Positions 6,756-13,459 of a DNA stretch of 17,668 nt are shown in pieces. The stretch covers positions 1-17,668 of the forward strand of contig WFUL01000158.1 in NCBI GenBank assembly GCA_015484985.1, written 5' to 3'. Origin of the DNA: Anaerolineales bacterium. Its GTDB lineage: Bacteria; Chloroflexota; Anaerolineae; Anaerolineales; DRMV01. Each line of letters starts with the position of its first letter. Position 1 is the first letter of the stretch. Under the pieces are notes generated by a model, which did no database searches, was not told where the DNA came from, and worked only from the letters and a program-made list of their open reading frames with translations. Both the position numbers and the translations under genes were made by a program.

Positions 6756-7165
6756 ACTTCAACCTCCTCTCGTTGGGGATAAATGTACGGCGCGACCTGG
6801 GGGAACAGGCCCATCCCCAGGGCGAAGTAGAAGTTGAGTTCATCCACGCTCATCTTCCAGGGCATCTTCGTCTGCGCGAAATAAGACGAAGCCAGTTGGA
6901 ACAGGGTAGCTTCGCCCCGCCCAAAGCGGTCGTACTCCTGAAGTTTGTTACGTACTTTGGGAAGCAGTCCCTGCATATCGGTGGCATTCATCTTCAAACT
7001 CTTCAGGGCTTTCCAGAAAGGCGCGCTGTTTCGCTCCTGGTATTGCACCCGCAACAAACGTTCGGTTAGCGCGCCCAGGAGGAAGAGGCCTTTTTTCAGG
7101 TCGTCGTCCAGCGCGGGCAGGCTTTCCAGGTATGCTTCCAGCGTTGAAGGAGATTGGTTCGACAT
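6752..7165 (-). CDS. cas11b: Cascade small subunit Cas11b, internal translation product of cas8b
   Basis: Inside cas8b, in the same frame, an ATG at 7165 (Met445 of Cas8b) is preceded by AAGGAGGT at 7177-7170 with a four-base gap. This is the best Shine-Dalgarno in the locus and falls where coding constraint (Lys-Glu-Val-Pro) does not require it. The product would be 137 residues, mostly helical: MSNQSPSTLEAYLESL, then a helix around DLKKGLFLLGALTERLL. Independent translation of the small subunit from within the large-subunit gene is known for several type I systems, including I-B. The size and location match that precedent. No separate cas11 gene exists in the locus, which strengthens the call. 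Confidence 0.8.
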   Translation of the reverse strand: MSNQSPSTLEAYLESLPALDDDLKKGLFLLGALTERLLRVQYQERNSAPFWKALKSLKMNATDMQGLLPKVRNKLQEYDRFGRGEATLFQLASSYFAQTKMPWKMSVDELNFYFALGMGLFPQVAPYIYPQREEVEV

Positions 7166-8497
7166 AGGCACCTCCTTTTGAGTGGTAAATAGGATGAACA
7201 TCAGCGAGGCCAGGGCGTCCAGAAGGGTGAACCGATAAAAGCCCTGGTCGCGACGGTCGGGTGTGACCACATCATGGCGGATTTGGGCCATCAGGAAGGG
7301 AATGAGATAGTTGGTGGATACAGGCGCGGCCCGGAAAGTGCGGTCCACCAGGTCGTAGAAGTGGCGCAACAGGTCGGGGTCTCGCTTGTTGGGATCAGCT
7401 TTGGAGAAGAAGCGGTACAGAGTAGCGTAGGTAAAATCGTAGTCACGCCAGCTGCCGTCCTCCCGGGGGATGCGTAACGCCCGGTCCACCGCGTCTTTCG
7501 CCTGGAACAGCGCCCGCAGGCGAGAGGGGTACACATCCTGGATGTACAGGTCAATGGCTTCCCGCCCTTGCTGGCGGGTCATGAAGAGGAAGTGGAAGGT
7601 CATCACATCCCGTTCCTGGCTGAGCAGGTCCAGGATGTCCTCTTCGTCCGCGGTGATGCGCCGCATCTCGCGACGGCTGAGGATGTGCAAGCGTTGCTGA
7701 CGCTGTTCACGGTCTTGGGTCAGGATGTCCAGCACATCCTGTCGTACCGCCTCCTTACCGAAGATGAAATCCGGGATGAGCAGGTAGCGAATGCGCGGGG
7801 CAAAGGCGAAGGTCAGGTTCGCTTCCACGTGTTGCCGCCCGCGCTGGATGAGGTCCCGACAGTCGTAACAAAGGGGAAAGGCCTTATAGGCCAAAGCCTT
7901 GTCAAAGCCGCCCACCACATAGCCAGGCTTGTCGATGGTGTAGAACTTGAAGGGTGAAATGTCGCCGCTGACCTCTTTCTCCTCCCCGCACACCGCGCAC
8001 TGGCCTTGCACCAGACTTTCTTGTCCCTCCTCGTGGAATTTGGTCAACAGTGCCCGGCGGAAGTCATCCCGCTCCCCCATCCAGCGGCCATCAACGCGCA
8101 CGGTAAGCAGGACGCGCTCCCGCTTGCGGGTTCCCTCGATAGCCTGGACGATGTCCTGAGCCATGTGGGGCCACAGCGCCTCGTTGCTCAGTTCCAGGTC
8201 GGGCAGGGAAGGAGCCAAGGCACGCAACTTGCGGTAGGCATTGCGCGCGTTCTTCAAACTGCGTTCGATAGCCCCTCGGTTGAGCACGAGGCTGGGCGTG
8301 AGCGTTGGAGGATTGCTCCCTTTGGCTTTTTTGAAAAGATACCGGGGTAAATCTCGTTCGTTGAAGGGATAAGGTTTGGCACCGGTGTAATGCCCGGTGG
8401 CGTCAAACTCCAGAGCCACAACCCTGTCCGCCCTCACGGGGTCGTGCAGGAGGGGACCTCCCAACAATTCACCCACAGTGCGTAAAGCATGGAGCAT
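6752..8497 (-). CDS. cas8b: Type I-B Cascade large subunit Cas8b (Csh1)
   Basis: Cas8b is the large Cascade subunit that recognises the PAM and recruits Cas3. The 581-residue product has a zinc-finger-like pair CAVC (Cys167, Cys170) and CYDC (Cys210, Cys213), characteristic of Csh1-type Cas8b, with helical segments after it. I start it at the ATG at 8497 because AGGGAGG lies six bases upstream. An in-frame TTG two codons earlier abuts that Shine-Dalgarno and is a poor start. The gene lies 18 bases after cas6 and overlaps cas7 by four bases. Its last 137 codons can also be translated separately as Cas11b (see 6752-7165). The sequence is divergent, as is normal for Cas8. The identification rests on the Cys pairs, length and position. 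Confidence 0.92.
   Translation of the reverse strand: MLHALRTVGELLGGPLLHDPVRADRVVALEFDATGHYTGAKPYPFNERDLPRYLFKKAKGSNPPTLTPSLVLNRGAIERSLKNARNAYRKLRALAPSLPDLELSNEALWPHMAQDIVQAIEGTRKRERVLLTVRVDGRWMGERDDFRRALLTKFHEEGQESLVQGQCAVCGEEKEVSGDISPFKFYTIDKPGYVVGGFDKALAYKAFPLCYDCRDLIQRGRQHVEANLTFAFAPRIRYLLIPDFIFGKEAVRQDVLDILTQDREQRQQRLHILSRREMRRITADEEDILDLLSQERDVMTFHFLFMTRQQGREAIDLYIQDVYPSRLRALFQAKDAVDRALRIPREDGSWRDYDFTYATLYRFFSKADPNKRDPDLLRHFYDLVDRTFRAAPVSTNYLIPFLMAQIRHDVVTPDRRDQGFYRFTLLDALASLMFILFTTQKEVPMSNQSPSTLEAYLESLPALDDDLKKGLFLLGALTERLLRVQYQERNSAPFWKALKSLKMNATDMQGLLPKVRNKLQEYDRFGRGEATLFQLASSYFAQTKMPWKMSVDELNFYFALGMGLFPQVAPYIYPQREEVEV
7163..7177 (-). promoter_or_regulatory. Internal ribosome-binding site and start codon for Cas11b
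   Basis: AAGGAGGT at 7177-7170, four bases (GCCT) and ATG at 7165-7163, inside the cas8b coding sequence. It matches the anti-Shine-Dalgarno more fully than most gene starts in this window. Confidence 0.8.
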
Positions 8498-8515
8498 TAC
8501 CAACCTCCCTAAAAT

Positions 8516-9316
8516 TCAGGCAGGACCGCGGAACGCCTCCGCGCGTCTCTTGTCTCGATGGGGGACTTGCCGCCTCGGCTCCCACACTTCCACAAAACCA
8601 AACCCCTGGCTGTTCTTGGCACCCAGGCCCGCGTCTAAGGCCATGCGCAGGTAGGGTTCGGGCGCGTCCAGTACATAGATACCGGTCCAACCTTTGATTA
8701 TCGTGCCCTTGTAGCGGGCCACCACCAGGTTGCGGTTGCTCACCTTTACCGGTCGGAAGGTCGCGCCGTCGGGCGGGATGTCCTCCCCCGTCCAGGTCCG
8801 AATCTTGCGGCGCAGGTTTTCCAGCACCAGGCGGCCAAATTCGGGCTCTTGGGGCGCGTAGTAGTAGGTCTTCTTGCGACCGTCGGGAGTTTTCAGGGTA
8901 CTGTACACCGTGATGGGCGAAAGGGCTTTGAGGCGCACCGACCGCGTCAGGGGAGGCTCTTCCAAAACCTCTACTTCCACCACTTCGAACACCGCGGTAC
9001 CGATATGCACTCGTCCCTGGCGCAAAAGCCCGAAGAGCAGACCACTCAAAAAGGCCTCCGCCGGCGAAGCCACATACAACCCCACCGTCCCTCGAAAGCG
9101 TAAGCCTTCCCGTTCCCTCTCAAAAGGCCCCAGCAGCCGGGAGAATACAAAGAGTTTGAGCCGTCGAGTCCCGTCCTGGAAACCCACATCGTGCCAGAAA
9201 TCGGCCAGGTCCGAGGGCAGGGCCCGATAGAGCATGGCCTGAACCTGCTGGGCATAATGCCAGGGCAGAAGGAAATCCCCTTCCGGTTGCAACGTCACCC
9301 GCAGCCGCATACCCAT
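8516..9316 (-). CDS. cas6: CRISPR repeat endoribonuclease Cas6
   Basis: Cas6 cuts the array transcript within each repeat, leaving the eight-base 5' handle, and usually stays on the crRNA 3' hairpin. The product is up to 266 residues. It begins MRLRVTLQPEGDFLLPWHY, with a likely catalytic His20 in LPWHYAQQVQAMLYRAL, a typical Cas6 position. A Gly-rich loop, GLGAKNSQGFGF, lies at about 230-241. After it comes a basic tail of about 22 residues. Two ATGs, at 9316 and 9310, are both plausible. The only Shine-Dalgarno-like element is GGGGGATGGG, so the start is uncertain by two codons. It is the first gene of the minus-strand cas operon; cas8b follows after 18 bases. Confidence 0.93.
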   Translation of the reverse strand: MGMRLRVTLQPEGDFLLPWHYAQQVQAMLYRALPSDLADFWHDVGFQDGTRRLKLFVFSRLLGPFEREREGLRFRGTVGLYVASPAEAFLSGLLFGLLRQGRVHIGTAVFEVVEVEVLEEPPLTRSVRLKALSPITVYSTLKTPDGRKKTYYYAPQEPEFGRLVLENLRRKIRTWTGEDIPPDGATFRPVKVSNRNLVVARYKGTIIKGWTGIYVLDAPEPYLRMALDAGLGAKNSQGFGFVEVWEPRRQVPHRDKRRAEAFRGPA

Positions 9317-9350
9317 CCCCCATCAATGACCTTACCATAAACACGGCTTT

Positions 9351-9356
9351 ATTGTA
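9351..9356 (-). promoter_or_regulatory. Candidate -10 box of the cas operon
   Basis: TACAAT is read on the minus strand within GTTTGGTACAATAAAG. The predicted start near 9345 leaves a leader of about 30 bases before cas6. No good -35 is seen at the right spacing, so this is tentative. Confidence 0.35.
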
Positions 9357-9470
9357 CCAAACTCCGCGCTTCCTCGTCCCCAGATCCATGGGGATAGCAC
9401 AACCCACAAACTGGGGAATCCTGAAGGACGGGAGGAACCGACTTCAACGAACACTGAGGGAACGGAGTTA

Positions 9471-9479
9471 TGGTATGCT
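9471..9479 (+). promoter_or_regulatory. Candidate extended -10 element upstream of the phosphoesterase
   Basis: TGGTATGCT reads as an extended -10 (TGn followed by TATGCT). It would start transcription about 25 bases before the GGAGG at 9511-9515. No clear -35 is present, which is compatible with an extended -10 promoter. Confidence 0.35.
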
Positions 9480-9521
9480 GAAGACGTGCTCATTCTGGGG
9501 TAAAGAAGCGGGAGGAGTGCC

Positions 9522-10013
9522 ATGCGCCTCGCGGTGGTAAGCGATTCCCACGACAACATCTGGAAGGTGGACGAGGCCCGGCCTTATCTCGCCCAGGCCG
9601 ACCTCTTGCTCCATTGCGGCGATTGGGTGGCCCCCTTCACCCTCAAACGCTTCATCGAGGCCATGCAGGGCAAACCCATCCACGGCATCTTTGGGAATAA
9701 CGACGGCGAGCGACGCATTCTTTCCCAAATCGCCGCGGGGCACGACCAGGTACATCTGTACGGCGACTTCGCCGAACTGGAACTGGCCGGGTGGCGCATC
9801 GCGCTGACCCATTACCCCGAAATTGCCCGACCACTGGCCCAAAGCGGCCACTACGATCTGGTGTGTTACGGCCACGACCACCAGGCCCACGAGGAACAGG
9901 TCGGTTCCACCTTGCTCCTCAACCCCGGAGAACTCTTCGGCGGCCTGACAGGTCGGAGCGGTTTCGCTATACTGAACACCGAAACCGGGCAAATTACCTG
10001 GGTTGACCTGTAA
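9522..10013 (+). CDS. YfcE/MJ0936-type metallophosphoesterase
   Basis: A small calcineurin-like phosphoesterase of 163 residues, predicted to hydrolyse phosphomono- or diesters with a two-metal centre in the cytoplasm. The motifs are complete and in order: DSHDN with Asp8 and His10, HCGDW with Asp34, FGNNDGE with Asn59-Asn60, THY with His97, and GHDHQ with His118 and His120. NPGEL at 134-138 is the usual late motif of YfcE-type enzymes. The ATG follows GGAGG by six bases. The gene is divergent from the cas operon and 44 bases upstream of the HxlR regulator, whose -35 box lies in its last codons. The physiological substrate cannot be told from sequence. No sign of a link to CRISPR function. 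Confidence 0.9.
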   Translation: MRLAVVSDSHDNIWKVDEARPYLAQADLLLHCGDWVAPFTLKRFIEAMQGKPIHGIFGNNDGERRILSQIAAGHDQVHLYGDFAELELAGWRIALTHYPEIARPLAQSGHYDLVCYGHDHQAHEEQVGSTLLLNPGELFGGLTGRSGFAILNTETGQITWVDL

Positions 10014-10030
10014 CCCTGAAGCGCTATAAT
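10003..10030 (+). promoter_or_regulatory. Promoter of the HxlR-CDGSH unit
   Basis: TTGACC (10003-10008) and a perfect TATAAT (10025-10030) are separated by 16 bases. The -35 box lies inside the last codons of the phosphoesterase gene. Transcription would start near 10037, about 20 bases before the regulator's ATG. Confidence 0.75.
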
Positions 10031-10057
10031 CAATGTAGCAGGTACAAGGAGTGTAGT

Positions 10058-10390
10058 ATGGGCGCGGGTGAACCCTGTCCGGTGGCCGAGATGGCTCGGG
10101 TATTGGGGCGGAAGTGGGTACTGCAAATCATCCACCATTTACGGGAACCTCGAGGGTTTCGAGAGTTACAACATCGGTTGGGGAACATCAATCCCACGCT
10201 GCTCTCCGAACGGCTGAAGTTTCTGGAGCGTGAAGGCATTGTGCAGCGGGAAGTGCTTCTCCAGCGTCCGCCCAGGACCGTGTACCGATTGACCGGCAAG
10301 GGAGAGGAACTATTGCCCATCTTAGATGCCCTGGCCGCTTGGGCCCGCCGCTGGCGGGGAGAGACCGTGCCCACAACCCCACCATCTTAA
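10058..10390 (+). CDS. HxlR-family winged-helix transcriptional regulator
   Basis: A 110-residue regulator. The N-terminal CPVAEMARVLGRKWVLQIIHHL is the family signature, followed by FRELQHRLGNINPTLLSERL (helix-turn-helix, recognition helix about 44-56), LEREGIVQRE and the wing RTVYRLTGKGEELLP (73-87). Members bind DNA as dimers. Several, such as YodB and HypR of Bacillus, sense electrophiles or oxidants through an N-terminal Cys. Cys7 here is in the equivalent place and is the only Cys. AAGGAG at 10046-10051 precedes the ATG by 6 bases. The CDGSH protein gene follows after 14 bases, so the two are very likely co-transcribed. Autoregulation and redox sensing are plausible but not shown. Confidence 0.92.
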   Translation: MGAGEPCPVAEMARVLGRKWVLQIIHHLREPRGFRELQHRLGNINPTLLSERLKFLEREGIVQREVLLQRPPRTVYRLTGKGEELLPILDALAAWARRWRGETVPTTPPS

Positions 10391-10404
10391 GCAGGAGGTG
10401 CCCC

Positions 10405-10584
10405 ATGCCTGAGGTCAAGGCCCAGGATGTACTCACCATCGTCACCCTGAAACCGGGCGAGAAGGTCGCCCTTTGCCGATGTTATCACTCGAAGCAGTTC
10501 CCCTTCTGTGACGGCTCCCACAAGGAGCATCCCGGCAAAGGGCCAGCCATCGTGGAAGTCAAGGAAGACCAAAAGGGAGATTGA
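10405..10584 (+). CDS. CDGSH-type iron-sulfur domain protein
   Basis: A 59-residue protein made of one CDGSH (mitoNEET-like) domain. The three-Cys-one-His ligand set for a 2Fe-2S cluster is complete: Cys24, Cys26, Cys35 and His39 in LCRCYHSKQFPFCDGSH. There is no membrane segment, so it should be cytoplasmic. Proteins of this family carry or transfer redox-active 2Fe-2S clusters. The start is the ATG at 10405, seven or so bases after AGGAGGT (10393-10399). The frame is open further upstream (to 10339), but that part overlaps the HxlR gene and lacks family similarity. Shared promoter and terminator with the regulator suggest a small redox-response unit. Confidence 0.9.
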   Translation: MPEVKAQDVLTIVTLKPGEKVALCRCYHSKQFPFCDGSHKEHPGKGPAIVEVKEDQKGD

Positions 10585-10602
10585 ATCCTCCTTCAGGGTA
10601 AG

Positions 10603-10654
10603 GCGAACGGCGCGGGGACCGATGAGGAGCCCCGCGCCGTTCGCTTTTCTTTTC
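10603..10654 (+). terminator. Strong intrinsic terminator after the CDGSH gene
   Basis: A perfect 15-bp GC-rich stem, GCGAACGGCGCGGGG at 10603-10617 with its complement at 10630-10644, encloses a 12-base loop. TTTTCTTTTC follows at 10645-10654. It closes the HxlR-CDGSH unit. Confidence 0.92.
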
Positions 10655-11018
10655 TATGGGCATCTCCCCAAACTTTAGGGTACTGCAAATTTGGACAATC
10701 TCTGCAAGCAAACATATCGCGTGGGCCTGACTGGGCCCTGGACCGCCCGTGTCCTTTCTCGGCAGACATCATTACCTTATTGCCCAAACTTTTGAACCTT
10801 AGGTCATCTATGGTAGAAAGGACCATCTCTACGGGCAGGTATTTCCGTTGGAACGCATAGGTCTGATCGGGTACGGGATTCCTGGATGAAGAGAGAGATC
10901 ATGTGGTCCAGGGCCTGGTCCGACCTCTTCGAACCACTGGACGCCCTTTCCAAAGGGGCATAACCTGTTCTCTCATTTTTCGGCAACCTTCGAGTGCACC
11001 CCAAAATTTTAATCCGCC
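10655..11018. other. Gene-free intergenic stretch with an 11-bp inverted repeat
   Basis: About 360 bases between the terminator and the NYN gene promoter. I see no credible gene or tRNA in it. An 11-bp perfect inverted repeat, GGCCCTGGACC at 10734-10744 and GGTCCAGGGCC at 10905-10915, is 160 bases apart. A 25-codon frame at 10886-10963 (MKREIMWSRAWSDLFE...) has no ribosome-binding site or family match. This may be decayed sequence. Confidence 0.5.
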
Positions 11019-11046
11019 TTGGCAAAGCAGAGGAAATTCGTATAAT
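11019..11046 (+). promoter_or_regulatory. Promoter of the NYN-domain gene
   Basis: TTGGCA (11019-11024) and a perfect TATAAT (11041-11046) are 16 bases apart. Transcription would start near 11053, about 20 bases before the ATG at 11074, so the mRNA includes both candidate starts of the gene. Confidence 0.75.
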
Positions 11047-11073
11047 GAAAGCAGCCCGTACTTGGAGGGTGAC

Positions 11074-11775
11074 ATGTCCGATTGGTGGCCGAAGTGGTTC
11101 CGGCGACAACGTCAGCGTTTGGAGCGACAACGCCAGAAACTCGCCGCTGCTCGTTCGGAGGGGGAGGGTACGGCTCGTATACTTCCAGAAACCGTGCCCC
11201 CAATCCCCCAAACAAGGAGTAACCCTATGAACGCCCCATGGCGTATCGGCGTATTCGTAGATGTCCAAAATCTCTATCATACGGCCAAGGCTTTGTGGCC
11301 GGGCACGAAGATTAACTACCGTGTACTGCGCGATTACATTTTGAGCCAGGCGCCGGACCCTCGAGCCGTGACGTTCCAGGCCTTTACTGCCATCAACCCG
11401 GAATGGAAAGCCCAGGAACAATTCCTGTGGGCCCTTTCCCACATTGGCTATCGCATCATCACCAAACCTATACGTCGCATGCCCGACGGTTCCATCAAAG
11501 GGGACATGGACCTGGAAATGGCTCTGGAAGTTCTCTATATGGCCCCCTACCTGGATGAAATCGTCTTGGTTACCGGTGATGGAGACTTTGTACCGTTGGT
11601 ACATCAACTGGTATGGATGGGGAAAGTGGTTCGTGTCATCGGTCCTGGACGCTTGACGGCTCAGGAATTGGGCTTGGTCGCGCATTCTTTTGTTTCTTTG
11701 GACCATATCGAAGGCATCCTCATCAGCGAGGACGCAGACGTGCCCGTCAACGAAGCACAACCGTCTCCAAATTAA
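11074..11775 (+). CDS. NYN-domain (LabA/DUF88-like) predicted ribonuclease
   Basis: A PIN-like NYN domain: VFVDVQNLYH with the first acidic residue, IKGDMDLEMALE with two Asps, VTGDGDFVPLV with two Asps, and a final strand VVRVIGPG. NYN proteins are metal-dependent RNases by family, though the substrate here is unknown. The ATG at 11074 follows GGAGGG closely and gives 233 residues. A second in-frame ATG at 11227, with AAGGAG seven bases upstream, gives 182 residues covering just the NYN domain. The extra 51 residues comprise a Trp-rich basic helix (WWPKWFRRQRQRLERQRQ) and a Pro-rich linker, which could bind membrane or RNA. The promoter at 11019-11046 places both starts on one mRNA. No partner gene is evident except the NfeD-like gene 132 bases downstream. 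Confidence 0.85.
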   Translation: MSDWWPKWFRRQRQRLERQRQKLAAARSEGEGTARILPETVPPIPQTRSNPMNAPWRIGVFVDVQNLYHTAKALWPGTKINYRVLRDYILSQAPDPRAVTFQAFTAINPEWKAQEQFLWALSHIGYRIITKPIRRMPDGSIKGDMDLEMALEVLYMAPYLDEIVLVTGDGDFVPLVHQLVWMGKVVRVIGPGRLTAQELGLVAHSFVSLDHIEGILISEDADVPVNEAQPSPN

Positions 11776-11907
11776 GGTAAGGTGCATAGACAAGGGGGTT
11801 CTACACCCTTAGGACAATGAGAGGCACCGCCAAACATCCCCCACGGTCGCATATTGGGGAGGGAGTTGTGGGGTTTATCCGATTTTCTTTCTGGGCAGGG
11901 TGGAAAG

Positions 11908-12510
11908 ATGCCATTCTTGAATGATCCCAATGTGGTTTACGGCCTGTTGCTTGTCTCCCTGCTCTTCACGGTGTTCGCGGTGCTCACCCCGGGCACCGGG
12001 ATCATCGAACTATTAGCCACGGCCCTGTGGCTGGCCACGGTCTTGGGATTGTATCAACTATCCCTGCGTCCCTGGGCCATTGTGTTACTGCTTTTTGCCC
12101 TCCTCCCCTTATTGCCCGCCCTTCGACGTCCTCACCAACGCGGGTGGCTGGCCCTGAGCATCGCCCTCCTCCTCGGTGGTGCCCTTTTCCTCATACGTCC
12201 AGAACAGGGGGTTGTGGCTATCCACCCGCTCTGGGCCATAGCTGCCTCCGTGGCTTTCGCGGCTCTTATCTGGTTCGGAGGACAAAAAATTGTCGAGGCA
12301 CAACAACGCCCCCATTTACTGGATGTGGAACAGGTCGTAGGCCAAATAGGCATCACCCGCACCCCCGTACATCATACCGGTACTGTCCACGTCGCGGGCG
12401 AACTCTGGAGTGCTCGATCTGACACCCCTCTTCCCTCGGGAATTCGGGTGCGGGTGGTGAAACGCGAGGGGCTCATATTATGGGTCGAACCAGTAGACCA
12501 GGGGCGTTGA
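11908..12510 (+). CDS. NfeD-like integral membrane protein
   Basis: A 200-residue protein with about five hydrophobic segments (about 9-26, 31-50, 55-71, 80-96, 106-124). A soluble C-terminal domain at about 141-195 follows: VGQIGITRTPVHHTG, a beta-rich GELWSARSD and VRVVKREGLILWVEP, the OB-fold pattern of NfeD-family proteins. PGTGIIEL at 28-35 is typical of the family's first loop. NfeD proteins often act with SPFH/stomatin or membrane serine proteases in membrane quality control, but no such partner is in the window. I use the ATG at 11908, preceded by a weak AGGGTGG. The frame opens further upstream with TTG codons, but those lack a proper ribosome-binding site. No promoter could be defined. 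Confidence 0.82.
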   Translation: MPFLNDPNVVYGLLLVSLLFTVFAVLTPGTGIIELLATALWLATVLGLYQLSLRPWAIVLLLFALLPLLPALRRPHQRGWLALSIALLLGGALFLIRPEQGVVAIHPLWAIAASVAFAALIWFGGQKIVEAQQRPHLLDVEQVVGQIGITRTPVHHTGTVHVAGELWSARSDTPLPSGIRVRVVKREGLILWVEPVDQGR

Positions 12511-12617
12511 AGTTACCCAAAAGCTATTGAAGACAAGGGGATATACGCATCACCTTAAACCCAACAGAACGTTTTTTGCTACCATCCAGATGCGGATATC
12601 CAGGGAGGAGGGAGACC

Positions 12618-13418
12618 ATGTTGGACATCCGAATCGACCCCAACAGTCCGGTTCCCATGTACCACCAAATCTACGACCAGCTACGCGAAGCTATCTTGCG
12701 AGGTGTACTCCAACCGGGGGAACGTCTGCCCACCGAACAGGAACTGAGCCAGCAGTGTGGCGTCTCCCGCATGACTGTCCGAGCCGCGCTCACCCAACTG
12801 ACCCAGGAAGGACTGGTGGAGCGCCGACAGGGCCGGGGAACCTTCGTGGCGCAACCCAAAGCCGCCCTCCGGCACATATCCCTGTTCTTCGTCCACTTCA
12901 CCCAACTCATCGAAATCATGGGACGGCAGTCCCGCACCCAGGTGGTCGAGCAGAGCTTCATTTCCGCACCAAAGGAAATTGCCCAGGCCCTGCAACTTCC
13001 TCCCGGCGAAGAGGTATTGCATATCCTTCGCCTCTGGTATACCGAAGACCATCCCATGGCCTTGGAACACTGCTACTACCCTCGGGGCCGCGTGGCTCCC
13101 CTACTCCCTCCAGGGGGCCTGGACAACATGGACCTGGTCCAGCGCCTCGATCAGAACCTGCGCGTCCGCCGGATAGGTTCCGAAGATATGCTGGAACTAA
13201 GCATTGCAGGACCTGAAGAATCTTCCCTGTTGAATATTCCCCAGGGTATTCCCGTGATAAAATACAGCCGTATCACCTTTGACGAACAAATCCAACCCTT
13301 TGAATTCGTTCGTATCCTGGTGCGCGGCGACCGCTTCCGAGCCAAGGTTCGGCGCATGCGGGACGCCCAGTATCCCATAGCCCAAATTGCATCCCATGTC
13401 GAAGGAACCATGGTGTGA
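12618..13418 (+). CDS. GntR-family transcriptional regulator (HutC/UTRA type)
   Basis: A 266-residue regulator. The N-terminal winged helix spans about residues 8-78: VPMYHQIYDQLREAI, PGERLPTEQELSQQCGVSRMTVRAALTQL (recognition helix about 50-61) and the wing ERRQGRGTFVA. The rest, about 98-240, is a UTRA ligand-binding domain (ALQLPPGEEVLHILRLWY, then later IPVIKYSRITFD). HutC-type members usually sense small sugars or amino-acid derivatives. The ATG at 12618 follows a GGAGGAGGGAG stretch. The class II aldolase begins 41 bases after its stop, so the regulator probably controls that gene and itself. No clear operator was seen. The effector is unknown, most likely a sugar phosphate given the neighbour. 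Confidence 0.92.
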   Translation: MLDIRIDPNSPVPMYHQIYDQLREAILRGVLQPGERLPTEQELSQQCGVSRMTVRAALTQLTQEGLVERRQGRGTFVAQPKAALRHISLFFVHFTQLIEIMGRQSRTQVVEQSFISAPKEIAQALQLPPGEEVLHILRLWYTEDHPMALEHCYYPRGRVAPLLPPGGLDNMDLVQRLDQNLRVRRIGSEDMLELSIAGPEESSLLNIPQGIPVIKYSRITFDEQIQPFEFVRILVRGDRFRAKVRRMRDAQYPIAQIASHVEGTMV

Positions 13419-13459
13419 CGCCTGGGAGCATGCTACATCACACCTATCAAGGAGCGCTT

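Larger units (their letters stand above)
9317..9521. other. Divergent intergenic region between the cas operon and the phosphoesterase gene
   Basis: About 205 bases without a gene, separating cas6 (leftward) from the metallophosphoesterase (rightward). It must carry promoters for both. Candidate -10 elements are listed separately. No palindromic operator that I can defend is visible. Confidence 0.7.

Noticed and set aside
10655..11018. A tRNA or second CRISPR array in the gene-free interval
   Set aside because: No cloverleaf arms, conserved T-loop, or repeated units could be found.
10804..11793. Long open frame of 329 codons on the minus strand
   Set aside because: It is antisense to the NYN gene, which has a promoter, ribosome-binding sites and a complete catalytic signature. 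The minus-strand protein has no recognisable domain.
11776..11830. Terminator after the NYN gene (AAGGGGG...CACCCTT)
   Set aside because: The stem is only about five base pairs and no U-tract follows.
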